Source of the DNA: Deinococcus alpinitundrae
GTDB lineage: Bacteria > Deinococcota > Deinococci > Deinococcales > Deinococcaceae
Length of the DNA stretch: 64,000 bases
NCBI RefSeq assembly: GCF_009982895.1
Contig: NZ_WXZL01000020.1
Location: forward strand, 4,076 to 68,075
Direction of reading: 5' to 3'
How positions within the stretch are numbered: the stretch's first letter is position 1; each line of letters starts with the position of its first letter. Positions 1 to 11,754 of the stretch are shown in pieces. The position numbers and the translations under genes were made by a program. Under the pieces are notes generated by a model. That model did no database searches. It was given only the letters and a program-made list of their open reading frames with translations, and was not told the origin of the DNA.

Positions 1-640
1 AGCCGCGCCCGGCGAGATCGTCTGCTCCGGCTTTGGCCGCCGCCAGCGTCTGGACCTCGCTCGGCTCGGGTACGGCGCGGGCCACGAGTTGGGTGGCGTT
101 TTCCAGCAAGCTGCCGAGCGGGCGCACGATCTGGCCGCCGGACGGGTCGGGCGTCGTTTCAGTGACCCCGGCCAGCTGCAGGGCCAAGCTGTTGGCCCAG
201 GCCAGGTGCAGGTCGCGCGAGTACAGCAGCACTGGATGATGGCGGCTCACGGCATCGAGCATCTCGGCGGTGGGGTAGTCGCTGAGCCCCAGTTCCGACA
301 TCAGAAAGCCTCCGCCGCGAATCCAGGTGCCGGGGGGCGTGTTGGCGGCGCGCTGGGCGACGCGGGCGGCGACCTCGGCCACGCTGCGAGCACCGTGCAA
401 GTTGAGCTGCGAGAGTGAGAAGCCGTACGCAACCAGGTGGATGTGGGCGTCACACAGCCCCGGCGTCAGCAGCAGGTCGCGGTGGTCGAGGACCTCGGCG
501 CGGGGAGCCAGCGCTTGCAGGGCCTCGCGGCTGCCGGTGGCCTTGACCCGTCCGGCTTCGGTGAGCACCGCTTCGGCTTCGGGCTGGGCGTCGTCTTGGG
601 TCAGGATGCGGGCCAGGATCAGCGTTTGGGGAGCCATCAT
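1..640 (-). CDS. Amidohydrolase family 3 (YtcJ-like), C-terminus outside the window
   Basis: This is the N-terminal ~213 residues of a metal-dependent amidohydrolase, open to the window edge. Residues after about 55 read GLCDAHIHL, the HxH metal-binding motif of the amidohydrolase superfamily, and the following [10 protein letters not shown] stretch and later [13 protein letters not shown] are typical of the YtcJ/family 3 group, which hydrolyse amides or imines of unknown natural substrate. Two ATGs (638-640 and 635-637) are possible starts. A TAGCCT hexamer sits 5 nt before the first, so the message may be leaderless. Substrate cannot be inferred. Confidence 0.8.
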   Translation of the reverse strand, partial: MMAPQTLILARILTQDDAQPEAEAVLTEAGRVKATGSREALQALAPRAEVLDHRDLLLTPGLCDAHIHLVAYGFSLSQLNLHGARSVAEVAARVAQRAANTPPGTWIRGGGFLMSELGLSDYPTAEMLDAVSRHHPVLLYSRDLHLAWANSLALQLAGVTETTPDPSGGQIVRPLGSLLENATQLVARAVPEPSEVQTLAAAKAGADDLAGRG

Positions 641-734
641 GCTTAAGGCTAGCGCAGCGGCTCGGGCGGGGCGCTGATGAACGTGTTCGCAGCAGGGGGG
701 TCCGGATGTGCTTTCGCCACTCCCCACTTCCCAC

Positions 735-1771
735 TCACCCCTGACTGGACTCCAGCTTGAGCTGCCACTCGGTCGTCTCGGCCCAGGGCAGGAAGCCCAG
801 CGCCGCGTTGATGCCGAGCATGGCGGCGTTTTCGTGGGCGTTGCTGGTACGAATCCACCGCGCGCCGGGACAGGCTGAGGTGACCTGATGCAGCAAGGCG
901 GCCTTGAGCCATTTGCCCAGGCCCAGGCCGCGCGCTCGGGGCCGCACGGCAGTCGCGCCCTGATTGAGCACGGCGGCCCGCTGCGGTGTCCAGTAGACCT
1001 CGCTGTAGCCGACGAGCTGGCCGCTGCGGGTGTCTTCCACTGCCGCCGTCCAGCGGACCTCGCCCCCGGCGCTGAGCTGCGCTTCCCAGACGCGCAGCAT
1101 CTGCGGGGTGATTGTCCAGTCGTCGAACTCCAAGTCGCCGCGCGGCGCGCTGTTCATCACCATTGTCAGATCGGCCAGTCGTTCCAGGTAGGGTTCCGGC
1201 AACGTTGACCACAGGTGCAGCCCGTAGGCCGGGTCAGCCAGGCGTCCAGCAGCCCATCCGGAACCTGTGCGAGGTCGAGCTGGCTGCGGCAGTTGATGAG
1301 GGCAGGGACCGCGCCGAAGTGCCGGGCGAACCGCTCCCCGGCGGGTGCGCGGTCGGTGGTGTCGAAGGTGAGGGTGGTGTGCCCGGCCAGCTGCGCCCGC
1401 TTCGTCAGCGCCGCGAGCACGGTCCGTCCCAGGCCCCGGCGGCGCACAGCCGGGTCAACCAGCAGGCGAATGTGGGCCAGGTGCTGGTTTTGCTCCAGGC
1501 TGTATTCCAGTCGGCCCCAGGCCAGCGCCTGTACTGCCTGCCCAGCGGGGTGATCTTCCCAGATCACGGAGTGCTCGGTGCGCTCGCCCGGCGTGACGAA
1601 GCCGAGACTCAGCGCAGTCTTTTCGGGCAACTGCGGCGGGTCTTCAGGGTAGGCGAAGGCAAAGCACGCCGCCGCCAGCTGGCCCAGCGCCAGGCGTTGA
1701 CCGGTCGAGGCAGCGTCCGGATCGAACGGCGCAGGTGCAGGCGCGGCGGCGTGTTTCCCTTCAGGGGTCAT
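735..1771 (-). pseudogene. Tandem-GNAT acetyltransferase split by a frameshift
   Basis: Two consecutive frames together make one two-domain GNAT protein of about 345 residues. The first frame (1771 down to 1166) has an acetyl-CoA-binding motif around [18 protein letters not shown] and loses homology after DAWLTRP. The second frame carries on as [20 protein letters not shown] and contains a second GNAT motif ([18 protein letters not shown]). The frames meet at about 1225-1232, where a single-base deletion explains the break. The second half alone could start at ATG-like codons near 1202 but would lack domain 1. A sequencing error is an alternative. The acetylated substrate is unknown. Confidence 0.75.
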
Positions 1772-1839
1772 TTCCCCAGTCTGAAGTGCGACGGTCAGCG
1801 GTGCATCCGCTCTGTGGCCTAGCGCTCAGGGACAGGCGC

Positions 1840-2745
1840 TCACGGGGCGGGTGGAGCGGTCTGCTGCGCCCGGACAGCCTTATCCCCGGCACTTTCCGGC
1901 TCCAGATCGAACACCACCAGTTCCGCCGGGCAGTTGAAGCGGATCGGCAGGCCGGTGACGCCCAGGCCGTGCGTCACGAAGCCCCGGATCAGGCGCGACT
2001 TGGCAGGCTCGATGGTCGGCTCGGCAGCGCTGGGCGGTTCGGGCTGCGTTTCGACCCAGCCTTCCAGAAAACGGGTGCCGTAGAGGCTGGCCTGTTTGAC
2101 CGGTCCCAGGAACGGCAACCGCACCTGCCCGCCGTGGGTGTGGCCGCATAAGGTCAGGCCCACGCCTTCCGGCACGTTCGGCAGAAAGTCGGGGTTGTGC
2201 GAGAGCATCAAAGTGGCTCCGCCGGTCTTGTCCTGGAGGGTGCATTTCAGGTCCTGGTTGCCGAACCACCAGTCGTCGATGCCGCACAGGTAGAGGTCGT
2301 CGCGCACCTGCACGCCTGCGTTGTTGATGATCCGGATGCCCGCCTCGCAGAGTTGCCGAGCAAAGCGGGCACGCACCGGCTGGGTGTTGAGACTGGTCCA
2401 GTCGTGGTTGCCGAAAACGCCGTAGACGCCCAGCGGGGCGTGCAGCTTCGACAGTTCGCGGATCAGCGTCTTGATGGGCCGGTACGACACGCTGCTGTCG
2501 AGAAAGTCGCCGGTGATGACGATCAGATCGGCCTGCTGCTCCATCGCCGACTTGACCCAGCGCCGCACCGAGCCGCGCCCGATCCAGTTGCCGTAGTGCA
2601 GATCCGAGAGCTGCACCACCCGCAGGGGCCGGGTCAGCCCGCCCAGCGCGAACTTCTGTTCAAGCACCCGGTAGCGGTAGGCGTTGACGTAAGAAAACCC
2701 CAGGGTGCCCCCCACCAGGGAAAGGAGCGAACGTACAGCGAGCAT
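1840..2745 (-). CDS. Metallophosphoesterase, YkuE-like, membrane-associated
   Basis: 301 residues with the complete calcineurin-type metallophosphoesterase signature: SDLHYG (residues 47-52), GDFLD (79-83), GNHD (112-115), SHNP (182-185) and GHTHGGQ (201-207). These residues bind a di-metal centre. The hydrophobic N-terminus (about residues 1-22) is a signal anchor, so the enzyme probably acts at the membrane. Relatives of the YkuE group hydrolyse phosphodiesters or lipid phosphates such as UDP-diacylglucosamine, but the substrate here is not evident. A TACCCT hexamer lies 8 nt before the ATG. Confidence 0.85.
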   Translation of the reverse strand: MLAVRSLLSLVGGTLGFSYVNAYRYRVLEQKFALGGLTRPLRVVQLSDLHYGNWIGRGSVRRWVKSAMEQQADLIVITGDFLDSSVSYRPIKTLIRELSKLHAPLGVYGVFGNHDWTSLNTQPVRARFARQLCEAGIRIINNAGVQVRDDLYLCGIDDWWFGNQDLKCTLQDKTGGATLMLSHNPDFLPNVPEGVGLTLCGHTHGGQVRLPFLGPVKQASLYGTRFLEGWVETQPEPPSAAEPTIEPAKSRLIRGFVTHGLGVTGLPIRFNCPAELVVFDLEPESAGDKAVRAQQTAPPAP

Positions 2746-2823
2746 AGAGGCCCAGGGTAGCGTCTGGCGGCGGGGCTGGCTCCAGCCTCCCTTGAGGATT
2801 GCTTGCGCCTTCAGGCGCGTTTC

Positions 2824-3459
2824 TCAGGGCTGCTTGATGGTGCTGGCCAGCACGCCGCCCAGAACCGTGTCGGCCACCCCCTCGGCAAAGGCGCGTGGCG
2901 AGAGCGGCCCGCCCGGCTTGTACCAGCGGTAGGTCCAGTTGACGGCCCCCAGCAGGGTGTTGGCGGTCATCTGGGCCGAGACGGGCGAACGCAAGGCGCC
3001 CTCGTCCAGGCCGCGCTGCACCACGCCGAGCAAAATCTGCTCGTAGTGCCCGCGCTCGCGCTGCATCGGGCGGCTGACTGCGGGCGGCAATTCCAGTTCC
3101 TCCTCGTAGAAGACCCGTAGCAGGCGCTGGTGGGTGGTGGTGTACAGGACCCGCCGCACCACCACCTCGCGCAGCGTCTCGGCAGGACTGAGGCCGAGAT
3201 CGATCACCGCCTGCATGACGGCAATGTTCTCGGCGATCACCTCGGCATACAGCAGGGTCAGCAGTTCTTCCTTGCTCTGTACATAGTGGTAGAGGGTGGC
3301 CTTGCTCATGCCCAGGGCGGCGGCCAGCTCGCGCATCGAGGCGGCGCGGTAGCCCTGCGCGCTGAACAGTTCGGCAGCGGCAGCGTAGATGTCCCGGCGG
3401 CGGGCCTCCACCTTCTGCTGCACCTTCAGACTCCCGGATCGCCTTTCTCGCACACTCAT
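2824..3459 (-). CDS. TetR-family transcriptional regulator
   Basis: 211 residues. The N-terminal HTH (about residues 18-65) includes the diagnostic AAALGMSKATLYHYVQSKEEL. The C-terminal half (residues 70-205) is a ligand-binding helical domain of the type often sensing acyl-CoAs. It is divergent from the acyl-CoA operon starting at 3565, with about 105 bp between the starts, so it is probably the local repressor. The pairing with acyl-CoA genes is like FadR/KstR2/PaaR-type TetR proteins. Which acyl-CoA releases it cannot be read from sequence. Confidence 0.85.
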   Translation of the reverse strand: MSVRERRSGSLKVQQKVEARRRDIYAAAAELFSAQGYRAASMRELAAALGMSKATLYHYVQSKEELLTLLYAEVIAENIAVMQAVIDLGLSPAETLREVVVRRVLYTTTHQRLLRVFYEEELELPPAVSRPMQRERGHYEQILLGVVQRGLDEGALRSPVSAQMTANTLLGAVNWTYRWYKPGGPLSPRAFAEGVADTVLGGVLASTIKQP

Positions 3460-3517
3460 TACCTGCCCCTAGCGCCCACTCGACACGGCGTGTTAGGCTC
3501 AGGGTATCAAAAATCCG

Positions 3518-3527
3518 ACCGAGCGGT
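3518..3527. promoter_or_regulatory. Candidate TetR operator
   Basis: ACCGAGCGGT is a 4-bp inverted repeat (ACCG..CGGT) with 2-bp centre, situated midway between the divergent TetR gene and the acyl-CoA operon. TetR regulators of acyl-CoA metabolism commonly bind short dyads of this sort in such intergenic regions. Assignment is by position and symmetry only. Confidence 0.4.
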
Positions 3528-3564
3528 TGAGTATTTACGGTCCGTTCATCGTTGAGGAGTCACC

Positions 3565-4455
3565 ATGAGTTCGCCCACCCACCCACGGTTCAGAAGTGCC
3601 CTGTTTGCGCCTGCCAACCAGCTCGGGGTGCTGCAAAAGTTGCCGCGCAGCCGTCCCGATCTGGCCATTCTGGACCTAGAAGACGCCGTGCCGGACCGCC
3701 CGGACGCCAAGCAGCAGGCCAGGGATGTGGCGGTGGAAGCCCAGGCCTGGCTCGCCGCCCACTACCCGAAGCAAGCCGTTTATCTGCGCCTGAACGCCGT
3801 GCATTCGCCGCACTTCGCCGCCGACCTGGCCGCCCTGAGGCCCAGCCTGGCCGGGGTGGTGCTGCCCAAACTGGAGCACGCCGCCGAGCTGGAGGAAGCC
3901 GTCCGGCTGTTGAGAGCGCGTGGCCTGCACCACCTCCAGATCATGGCCGGGCTGGAGACGGTGGCCGGGGTGGAGCACGCCGCTGAGCTGCTGCAAGGCC
4001 CAAGTGAAGGCCCAGGCAAAGGCCCGGTCACCTCGGTTTACTTCGGTGCCGAGGACTACGTGGCCGATCTGGGCGGCGTGCGAACTGGAGCGGGCCTGGA
4101 AGTGCTGTATCCGCGCTCACGGGTGGCGATGCTGGCCCGACTCTCCGGCGTGGCGGCCTTCGATATCGTGGTCACCAAGCTGCGCGACGACGACGCCTTC
4201 TTGCAGGACGCGCGGACGGGGCGCTCGCTCGGCTACGGCGGCAAATTGTGCATCCATCCGGCTCAGGTGGCGCTGGCGCACGAGGTGTTCAGCCCGTCGC
4301 CGGAAGAGATCAAGCGGGCCTGGGCGCTGCTGGCCGCTTACGAGGAGGGCCAGCAGGAGGGGCGCGGCGTGATTGCCTTCGAGGGTCAGATGGTCGACGC
4401 GCCGATGCTGGTGCGGGCCAGAGCGGTGCTGGCGAGCGCGGAGGTGGAGGCGTGA
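3565..4455 (+). CDS. HpcH/HpaI aldolase, CitE-like (malyl/citramalyl-CoA lyase type)
   Basis: 296 residues of the CitE-like TIM-barrel family, which cleaves or forms 3-hydroxydicarboxyl-CoA thioesters such as malyl-CoA or citramalyl-CoA with Mg2+. Seen: FAPANQ near the start, DLEDAVP (around residue 36), the acidic Mg-binding region [16 protein letters not shown] and [13 protein letters not shown], and [13 protein letters not shown] near the C-terminus. It lacks the companion citrate lyase alpha and gamma genes, so it is not a citrate lyase subunit. First gene of the operon, with a good ribosome site (GAGGAGT) 5 nt before ATG. Precise substrate uncertain. Confidence 0.8.
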   Translation: MSSPTHPRFRSALFAPANQLGVLQKLPRSRPDLAILDLEDAVPDRPDAKQQARDVAVEAQAWLAAHYPKQAVYLRLNAVHSPHFAADLAALRPSLAGVVLPKLEHAAELEEAVRLLRARGLHHLQIMAGLETVAGVEHAAELLQGPSEGPGKGPVTSVYFGAEDYVADLGGVRTGAGLEVLYPRSRVAMLARLSGVAAFDIVVTKLRDDDAFLQDARTGRSLGYGGKLCIHPAQVALAHEVFSPSPEEIKRAWALLAAYEEGQQEGRGVIAFEGQMVDAPMLVRARAVLASAEVEA

Positions 4456-4928
4456 CGCACCCACCCGGCAAATACTTCGAAGAGCTCCCTGTCGGCGCGG
4501 TGCTCCAGCACTATGTCACCCGCACCCTCACCGAGGCCGACAACGTACTGTTCACGACCCTGACCATGAATCCTCAGCCGCTGCATCTGGACGCCGAGTA
4601 CGCCGCCCAGACCGAGTTTGGGGAGCGGCTGGTCAATTCGATGCTGACGCTGAGTTTGCTGGTCGGCCTGAGCGTCTACGACCTGACGCTCGGCACCCTG
4701 GTCGCCAATCTGGGTTTCTCGGAGATCGGCTTTCCCAAACCGGTGCGGCACGGTGACACCATTCGCGCCGAGAGTGAGGTGGTGGCCCGGCGTGAATCGA
4801 AGTCACGTCCGGACGCCGGAATCGTCACCTTTGAGCACCACGCCTTCAACCAGCGCGGCGAATTGGTGGCGACGTGCAAGCGCAGCGCTTTGATGCAAAA
4901 ACAACCTGTTCAAGAGGAAGGGAAATGA
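4452..4928 (+). CDS. MaoC-family hydratase/dehydratase
   Basis: 158 residues of the single-domain hot-dog hydratase family that adds water to or removes it from enoyl-CoA thioesters. The segment [14 protein letters not shown] corresponds to the catalytic N/H-containing helix region of MaoC proteins. GTG at 4452 is the likely start: it overlaps the TGA of the lyase gene, showing translational coupling, and the frame upstream is only a shadow of that gene. With the CitE-like neighbour it could handle mesaconyl-CoA or methylmalyl-CoA type intermediates, which is inference. Confidence 0.82.
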   Translation: MTHPPGKYFEELPVGAVLQHYVTRTLTEADNVLFTTLTMNPQPLHLDAEYAAQTEFGERLVNSMLTLSLLVGLSVYDLTLGTLVANLGFSEIGFPKPVRHGDTIRAESEVVARRESKSRPDAGIVTFEHHAFNQRGELVATCKRSALMQKQPVQEEGK

Positions 4929-6580
4929 CCCAGACCACCAGCTTATGGGCTGACGCCCTGACCCGCCTGGATGCTGACGCCGCCCAAGTCCGGCTCGGCG
5001 GCGGCGCAAAAGCCCAGCAGCGCCAGCACGATAAGAACCGCTTAACCGCCCGTGAACGCATCAGCCGCCTAGTGGATGCGGGCACGCCGTTCGACGAGCT
5101 GATGACCTTTGCCGGGTGGGAGATGTACCTGGACGTGGGCGGCTGTCCCAGCGGCGGTACGATTACTGGAATAGGTACGGTTCACGGGCGGCCCTGGATG
5201 ATCATCGCCAACGACGCCACCGTCAAGGCGGGCGCGTTCTTTCCGATTACTGCCAAGAAAGTCATCCGGGCGCAGACCATCGCCTTCGAGAACCACCTGC
5301 CAGTCATGTACCTGGTCGACTCGGCGGGCGTCTACCTGCCGATGCAGGATGAGATTTTCCCCGACCAGGATGACTTCGGGCGGGTCTTTTACCTGAATGC
5401 CCGTATGAGCGCCGCCGGGATTCCGCAGCTCGCCGCCATCATGGGCAACTGCGTGGCGGGCGGAGCCTACCTGCCGGTGATGTGCGACACGCTGATCATG
5501 ACCGAGGGCAGCGGGCTGTATCTGGCTGGCCCGGCACTGGTGAAGGCGGCCATCGGTCAGACGGTGGACTCAGAAGACCTCGGCGGTGCGGCCATGCACG
5601 CCCAGATTGCCGGAACGGTGGATTACCGCGAAGCCGACGACGACGCGGCTATCAAGCGCCTGCGTTCACTGGCCGACCTCTACGCCGAGGGCGACGTGGC
5701 GGGCTGGGCCAGGCGGCGCAGGGAAGCCTTGCCCCCGTCAAATCAGAACTTGACCGATCTGGTGGCCTTCGATTCCGGTAAGCCCTACGACGTGCGTGAC
5801 CTCATCGCGGCCATCAGCGACGTGACCGAGGAAGGCGAGGGCAGCTTTCAGGAGTTCAAGGCCGAGTACGGCGAGACCATCGTGTGCGGCTTCGCGCGGA
5901 TGGGCGGTTACCCGGTGGCGTATGTCGCCAACCAGCGCACCGTCATCAAGAAGAAGCTTAAGGCGGGCGGCGAACCGGGCCTGAGAACCCGCATTGAGGT
6001 CGGCGGTGTCATCTACGGCGACAGCGCCGACAAGGCCGCCCGCTTCATCCTGGACGCCAACCAGGCCGGAACGCCGCTGATCTTCCTCTCCGACGTGACC
6101 GGCTTCATGGTGGGGCGCGACTCCGAGCAGGAAGGCATCATCCGGCGCGGGGCCAAGCTGGTGAACGCCGTATCCAACTCGGTGGTGCCCAAGCTGACGC
6201 TGATCACCGGCGGCAGTTTCGGAGCCGGAAACTATGCCATGAACGGCAAGGCCTTCGGCCCGCGCTTTCTCTTCGCCTGGCCCAGTGCCAAGTACGCGGT
6301 GATGAGCGGCAACGCGGCGGCCAAGACCCTGCTGGACATTCAGCTGGCGGCCCTCAACCGGGCTGGGCATGAACCCGACGACGAGGAACTCCAGCGCCTC
6401 TACGACGAGGTGAAATCCAAATACGATACCGAACTCAACCCCCGCTACGCCGCCGCCCGGTTGTGGGTCGACGAGATCATCAAGCCGAACGACACCCGTG
6501 AGCGCTTAATCCGGGCGTTGGAGGTCTGCGCGGGGCAGTCCAGAACGGAGGAGTTCAAGGTGGGGGTATTCCAGGTGTGA
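4925..6580 (+). CDS. Acyl-CoA carboxylase carboxyltransferase (beta) subunit
   Basis: 551 residues, the usual size for propionyl-CoA or methylcrotonyl-CoA carboxylase beta subunits, which move CO2 from carboxybiotin to the acyl-CoA. The crotonase-fold motifs are present: [20 protein letters not shown] with [21 protein letters not shown] in the N-half, and [23 protein letters not shown] followed by [16 protein letters not shown] in the C-half. The residues after the glycine pair favour an MCC-like member. ATG 4925 overlaps the previous stop (ATGA) and follows AGAGGAAGG. No biotin carboxylase/carrier (alpha) subunit is encoded next to it. Confidence 0.88.
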   Translation: MTQTTSLWADALTRLDADAAQVRLGGGAKAQQRQHDKNRLTARERISRLVDAGTPFDELMTFAGWEMYLDVGGCPSGGTITGIGTVHGRPWMIIANDATVKAGAFFPITAKKVIRAQTIAFENHLPVMYLVDSAGVYLPMQDEIFPDQDDFGRVFYLNARMSAAGIPQLAAIMGNCVAGGAYLPVMCDTLIMTEGSGLYLAGPALVKAAIGQTVDSEDLGGAAMHAQIAGTVDYREADDDAAIKRLRSLADLYAEGDVAGWARRRREALPPSNQNLTDLVAFDSGKPYDVRDLIAAISDVTEEGEGSFQEFKAEYGETIVCGFARMGGYPVAYVANQRTVIKKKLKAGGEPGLRTRIEVGGVIYGDSADKAARFILDANQAGTPLIFLSDVTGFMVGRDSEQEGIIRRGAKLVNAVSNSVVPKLTLITGGSFGAGNYAMNGKAFGPRFLFAWPSAKYAVMSGNAAAKTLLDIQLAALNRAGHEPDDEELQRLYDEVKSKYDTELNPRYAAARLWVDEIIKPNDTRERLIRALEVCAGQSRTEEFKVGVFQV

Positions 6581-6636
6581 GGCAGGGAAGCGAGCGCCAA
6601 CGACGACCCTTCGTTCCCGCACAAGGAGCCTGCCCC

Positions 6637-8553
6637 ATGACCACCGATCCCTCTCTGCTCACCCAGCCGCTCATTCCCCCCAGCGACGCCCTCAAGCGCC
6701 AGGCTCCCGTGACGCCGCAGGAAGCCGAGCGACTCAAGGCCCTGCCGCCCACCGCGTACTGGGCTGAAATCGCGGGCGAACTCGACTGGGACGAGCGCTG
6801 GACCAACATCCTGGACGGCGAGCTGGGCGACTTCCGCTACTTCGTGGATGCAAAAGGGAATGTCAGCGTCAATTGCCTGGACCGCCACGCCGAAAAGACG
6901 CCGGGCAAGGTGGCCCTGCACTACGAGCGCGAGGACGGCCTGACCGAGACCTGGACCTATCAGCGCCTCACCACCGAGACAGCCCGCTTTGCCGCCGTGC
7001 TGGAGGATATGGGCGTGCAGAAGGGTGACCGGGTGTCGCTGCTGCTCTCCAACATCCCCGAGGCGTTTATTGCCATTCACGCCTGCTACCGCATCGGCGC
7101 GATCTACTCGGTGATCTTCGCGGGCTTCTCGGCGGCGGCGGTGCGCGACCGGCTGGAGGACGCCCGGCCCAAGGTCGTCATCGTCGCGGACGGTACGTTG
7201 CGGCGCGGCAAGGTGGTGGCCCTCAAGTCGGTGCTGGACGAGGCCAGGCGCGGGATAGACAGCATCAAGCATGTGGTCATCATCAACCGCCTGAATCTAG
7301 ACACAGACAGGCAATCCGATGAACATGACTGGGCCACCCTGATGACCCGCACCCGCCGCCTGGCTGCCCCGGTGATGCTGGAAGCCAACGACCCCGGCTT
7401 CATCATCTACACCTCCGGCACCACCAGCAAGCCCAAGGGGCTGGTGCATTCGGGCCTGGGCTTTCTGGTCGGCACCTACGCCAACGTCAAGTGGTCGCTC
7501 AACCTGCGCCCCGAGGACAGTTACTGGTGCACGGCGGATGTGGGCTGGTTGGTGGTGCCGATCTTCTCGCTGGTGGGCGGCATGGCGCACGGCGTGACCC
7601 AGGTGCTCTACGAGGGCAGCATCGACACGCCCACGCCCAGCCGCCCATATCAGCTGGTCGAGAAGTACGGGGTTAACAAGATCTTCACCGCGCCCACCGC
7701 CCTGCGAATGCTGCGCCGCGCCGGGCAGACTGCCCTTGAGGGCCACAATCTCAGCAAGGTGGAACTCATCTCGCTGGTGGGCGAGCCGCTCGACCCTGAA
7801 ACCTGGCACTGGACGGCCGATACTTTCGGGGCCTTCGTCAACAACACCTACGGCCAGACCGAAACCGGCACCGCCTGGGCCTCGGCCATCGTCGGCGCGA
7901 CCGCCACCAAAGCCGGGTCGTGCGGTGAGGCGCTGCCCGGCTACCGTGCCGAGGTGGTGAACGAGGACGGCCAGCCGGTGAAGGCCGGGCAACTCGGCTT
8001 CCTGACGCTCACCGAGCCGTTTCCCTGCCTGGCCCGCACCGTCTGGGGCAGTCCGCAGCGCTACCTGGAGACCTATTTCAGCGAGTTTCCGGGCCGCTAT
8101 GCCAGCGCCGACGCCGCCATGTTCGATGAGGACGGCCAGCTCTGGGTCACCGGGCGGGTGGACGACGTGATGAACGTCTCCGGCCACCGCATCGGCACCA
8201 TGGAGCTGGAAGCGGCGTTGATCACCCATCCGGCTGTCAGCGAGGCGGCGGTGGTGGCCCAGTCCGACGATCTGCGCGGCGCGGTGCCGGTGGCCTTCGT
8301 GGTGCCGAGGGCCGGGGTAGGAGAGGGAGCGGACCTCAGCGACGAGCTGGCCGAGGCCATCGTGACGGGCGTGGGCAAGTACGCTCGACCCGCCGCCGTC
8401 TACGTGGTGCCGACCCTGCCGCGCACCCGCAGCGGCAAGATCATGCGAAGGTTGCTGCGCGATTTGCTGGAACATGGTGAGGTGCGCGGCGACATGAGCA
8501 GCCTGGAGAATCCCGACGCGCTGGAGGTGGTGCTTGGGTTCATCAAGCAGTGA
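6637..8553 (+). CDS. AMP-forming acyl-CoA synthetase (acetyl/propionyl-CoA synthetase-like)
   Basis: 638 residues of the ANL superfamily, close in architecture to acetyl-CoA synthetase: an N-terminal ACAS_N region (YWAEIAGELDW...), the P-loop YTSGTTSKPKG (about residues 257-267), TYGQTETG, GRVDDVMNVSGHRIGTMELE hinge region, and the catalytic lysine in RSGKIMRRLLRD (about residue 600). It activates a short carboxylic acid with ATP and CoA. Start ATG 6637 follows CAAGGAGCC, and the intervening ~55 bp leaves the operon continuous. The substrate could be acetate, propionate or a branched acid. Confidence 0.88.
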   Translation: MTTDPSLLTQPLIPPSDALKRQAPVTPQEAERLKALPPTAYWAEIAGELDWDERWTNILDGELGDFRYFVDAKGNVSVNCLDRHAEKTPGKVALHYEREDGLTETWTYQRLTTETARFAAVLEDMGVQKGDRVSLLLSNIPEAFIAIHACYRIGAIYSVIFAGFSAAAVRDRLEDARPKVVIVADGTLRRGKVVALKSVLDEARRGIDSIKHVVIINRLNLDTDRQSDEHDWATLMTRTRRLAAPVMLEANDPGFIIYTSGTTSKPKGLVHSGLGFLVGTYANVKWSLNLRPEDSYWCTADVGWLVVPIFSLVGGMAHGVTQVLYEGSIDTPTPSRPYQLVEKYGVNKIFTAPTALRMLRRAGQTALEGHNLSKVELISLVGEPLDPETWHWTADTFGAFVNNTYGQTETGTAWASAIVGATATKAGSCGEALPGYRAEVVNEDGQPVKAGQLGFLTLTEPFPCLARTVWGSPQRYLETYFSEFPGRYASADAAMFDEDGQLWVTGRVDDVMNVSGHRIGTMELEAALITHPAVSEAAVVAQSDDLRGAVPVAFVVPRAGVGEGADLSDELAEAIVTGVGKYARPAAVYVVPTLPRTRSGKIMRRLLRDLLEHGEVRGDMSSLENPDALEVVLGFIKQ

Positions 8554-8604
8554 CTCTTGCTCCTCCCCACGACCTCCCTTCCCAATTCACCCAAGGAGAA
8601 CCAT

Positions 8605-9798
<1,194 letters not shown>

Positions 9799-9839
9799 AC
9801 CGGTTGGATAGCTGAGGGCTGCCGCACTAGCATCTCTGC

Positions 9840-10745
9840 ATGACTGCCCAGCCCTCATCTGCCGTTCCTGCTCCTACGCCACTCCTGCTGTGGCTCTCGC
9901 TAATTACCGTGTATCTGGTGTGGGGCAGCACCTATTTCTTCATCAAGGTGGCGATCGGCTCGCTGCCGCCGCTGGGGATGCTGGGCCTGCGCTTCCTGGT
10001 GGCGGGCGCGGTGATGTACCCGGGGCTGCGGCTGCGCGGCCTGCCCGCGCCCACCCGGCAGGGCTGGTGGTGGAGCGGGGTCATCGGGACGCTGCTGCTC
10101 TTCGGCGGCACCGGCCTGGTGACCCTGGCCGAGCGCGATGCCAGCAGTTCGGTGGCGGCCATGATGCTGGCAGTCAGCCCGTTGTTTGCCGCTGTCTTCG
10201 GGCGCATCTGGGGTGAGAAGACCGGCGGGCGCGAGTGGGCCGGAATCGGCGTGGGGCTGCTGGGCATTGCCCTGCTCAATCTCTCCGAGCTGCACGCCAC
10301 GCCGCTGGCCGCCGCGTTGCTGCTGCTTGCGCCGATGTGCTGGACCTTCGGCAGCCAGTGGTCACGCCACCTGCCGCTGCCGCCAGGATTGATGAACAGC
10401 GCCGCGCAGATGCTCATCGGCGGCGTGGTGCTGCTGATCTTGAGCGTCGTCACGGGCGAACACTGGCGCGTGCCGACCTCGGCCAGCCTGTGGTCGTTCG
10501 TTTATCTGGTCGTTTTCGGCAGCTTACTGGCGTACAGCGCCTATACCTACCTGGTGGCCCGCACCCGTCCGGCGCTGGCGACCAGTTACGCCTACGTCAA
10601 TCCGCTGGTGGCGGTGCTGCTGGGCATCGGGCTGGGCGGCGAGTCGCTGGGACCCCTCGGCTGGGTGGCGCTGGCTATCATCGTGGGCGGGGTGGGCTTG
10701 ATGGCCTGGCCGCGTAAAGTCAAGGTGCTGGAAGCCCCGGTCTGA
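9840..10745 (+). CDS. EamA/DMT-family membrane transporter
   Basis: 301 residues with about ten hydrophobic segments in two repeated EamA halves (first half opens with YLVWGSTYFFIKVAIGSLPP, second with MCWTFGSQWSRHLPLPPG). Members export small metabolites or amino acids, but the cargo is unknown. A TAGCAT hexamer at 9828-9833 is exactly 6 nt before the ATG and there is no Shine-Dalgarno sequence, so the mRNA is predicted to be leaderless and separate from the operon upstream. Confidence 0.85.
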   Translation: MTAQPSSAVPAPTPLLLWLSLITVYLVWGSTYFFIKVAIGSLPPLGMLGLRFLVAGAVMYPGLRLRGLPAPTRQGWWWSGVIGTLLLFGGTGLVTLAERDASSSVAAMMLAVSPLFAAVFGRIWGEKTGGREWAGIGVGLLGIALLNLSELHATPLAAALLLLAPMCWTFGSQWSRHLPLPPGLMNSAAQMLIGGVVLLILSVVTGEHWRVPTSASLWSFVYLVVFGSLLAYSAYTYLVARTRPALATSYAYVNPLVAVLLGIGLGGESLGPLGWVALAIIVGGVGLMAWPRKVKVLEAPV

Positions 10746-10840
10746 GCTGACTTGCCGAACGGCTCATCCGGGTGGTGCGTCCCGGCGCTTCAGTGAGAGG
10801 TCTCCCTTCATTCTCTGGGTCGGCACGTCAGGCCCAGGTG

Positions 10841-11449
<609 letters not shown>

Positions 11450-11531
11450 CATTCCTCCCCGGCATGGTGCAGACGGCAAGCGCTGAACAGCTCTGCGGCG
11501 CGGCCAGCTTCCCGGCCAGCCCTCCCAAACG

Positions 11532-11568
11532 AAAAAATCCCCCAAACGCGCATCATGGCGTTCGTGGG
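11532..11568 (-). terminator. Hairpin with T-run in the leader of the DUF4258 gene
   Basis: On the minus strand CCCACGAACGC and GCGTTTGGG can pair (one 2-nt bulge) around a short loop, followed directly by A and six T residues. It stands about 85 nt upstream of the 11449 start, where an intrinsic terminator would act as an attenuator or end a short upstream transcript. A small CCCTG/CAGGG dyad at 11584-11595 lies just before it. Confidence 0.45.
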
Positions 11569-11754
11569 AAAGTGCAGTCCGTACCCTGTTCAGGGCATGT
11601 AGCGAGTGTAACACGTCGGTGCCAGGCAAGTCGGTAACGCGGGGCCGTTTCGGCAAGCCGCCCGCATGCCTAGACTGAAGACGACCCGCTTCGTTCAGTC
11701 AGGTTCTTCAGTCGCATTCTGTCGCCGCATTCTCGCTCAAGGGAGGAAGCCTTC

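Noticed and set aside
11450..11656. N-terminal extension of the DUF4258 protein
   Set aside because: It spans a hairpin with T-run and lacks family similarity; a ribosome site supports 11449.
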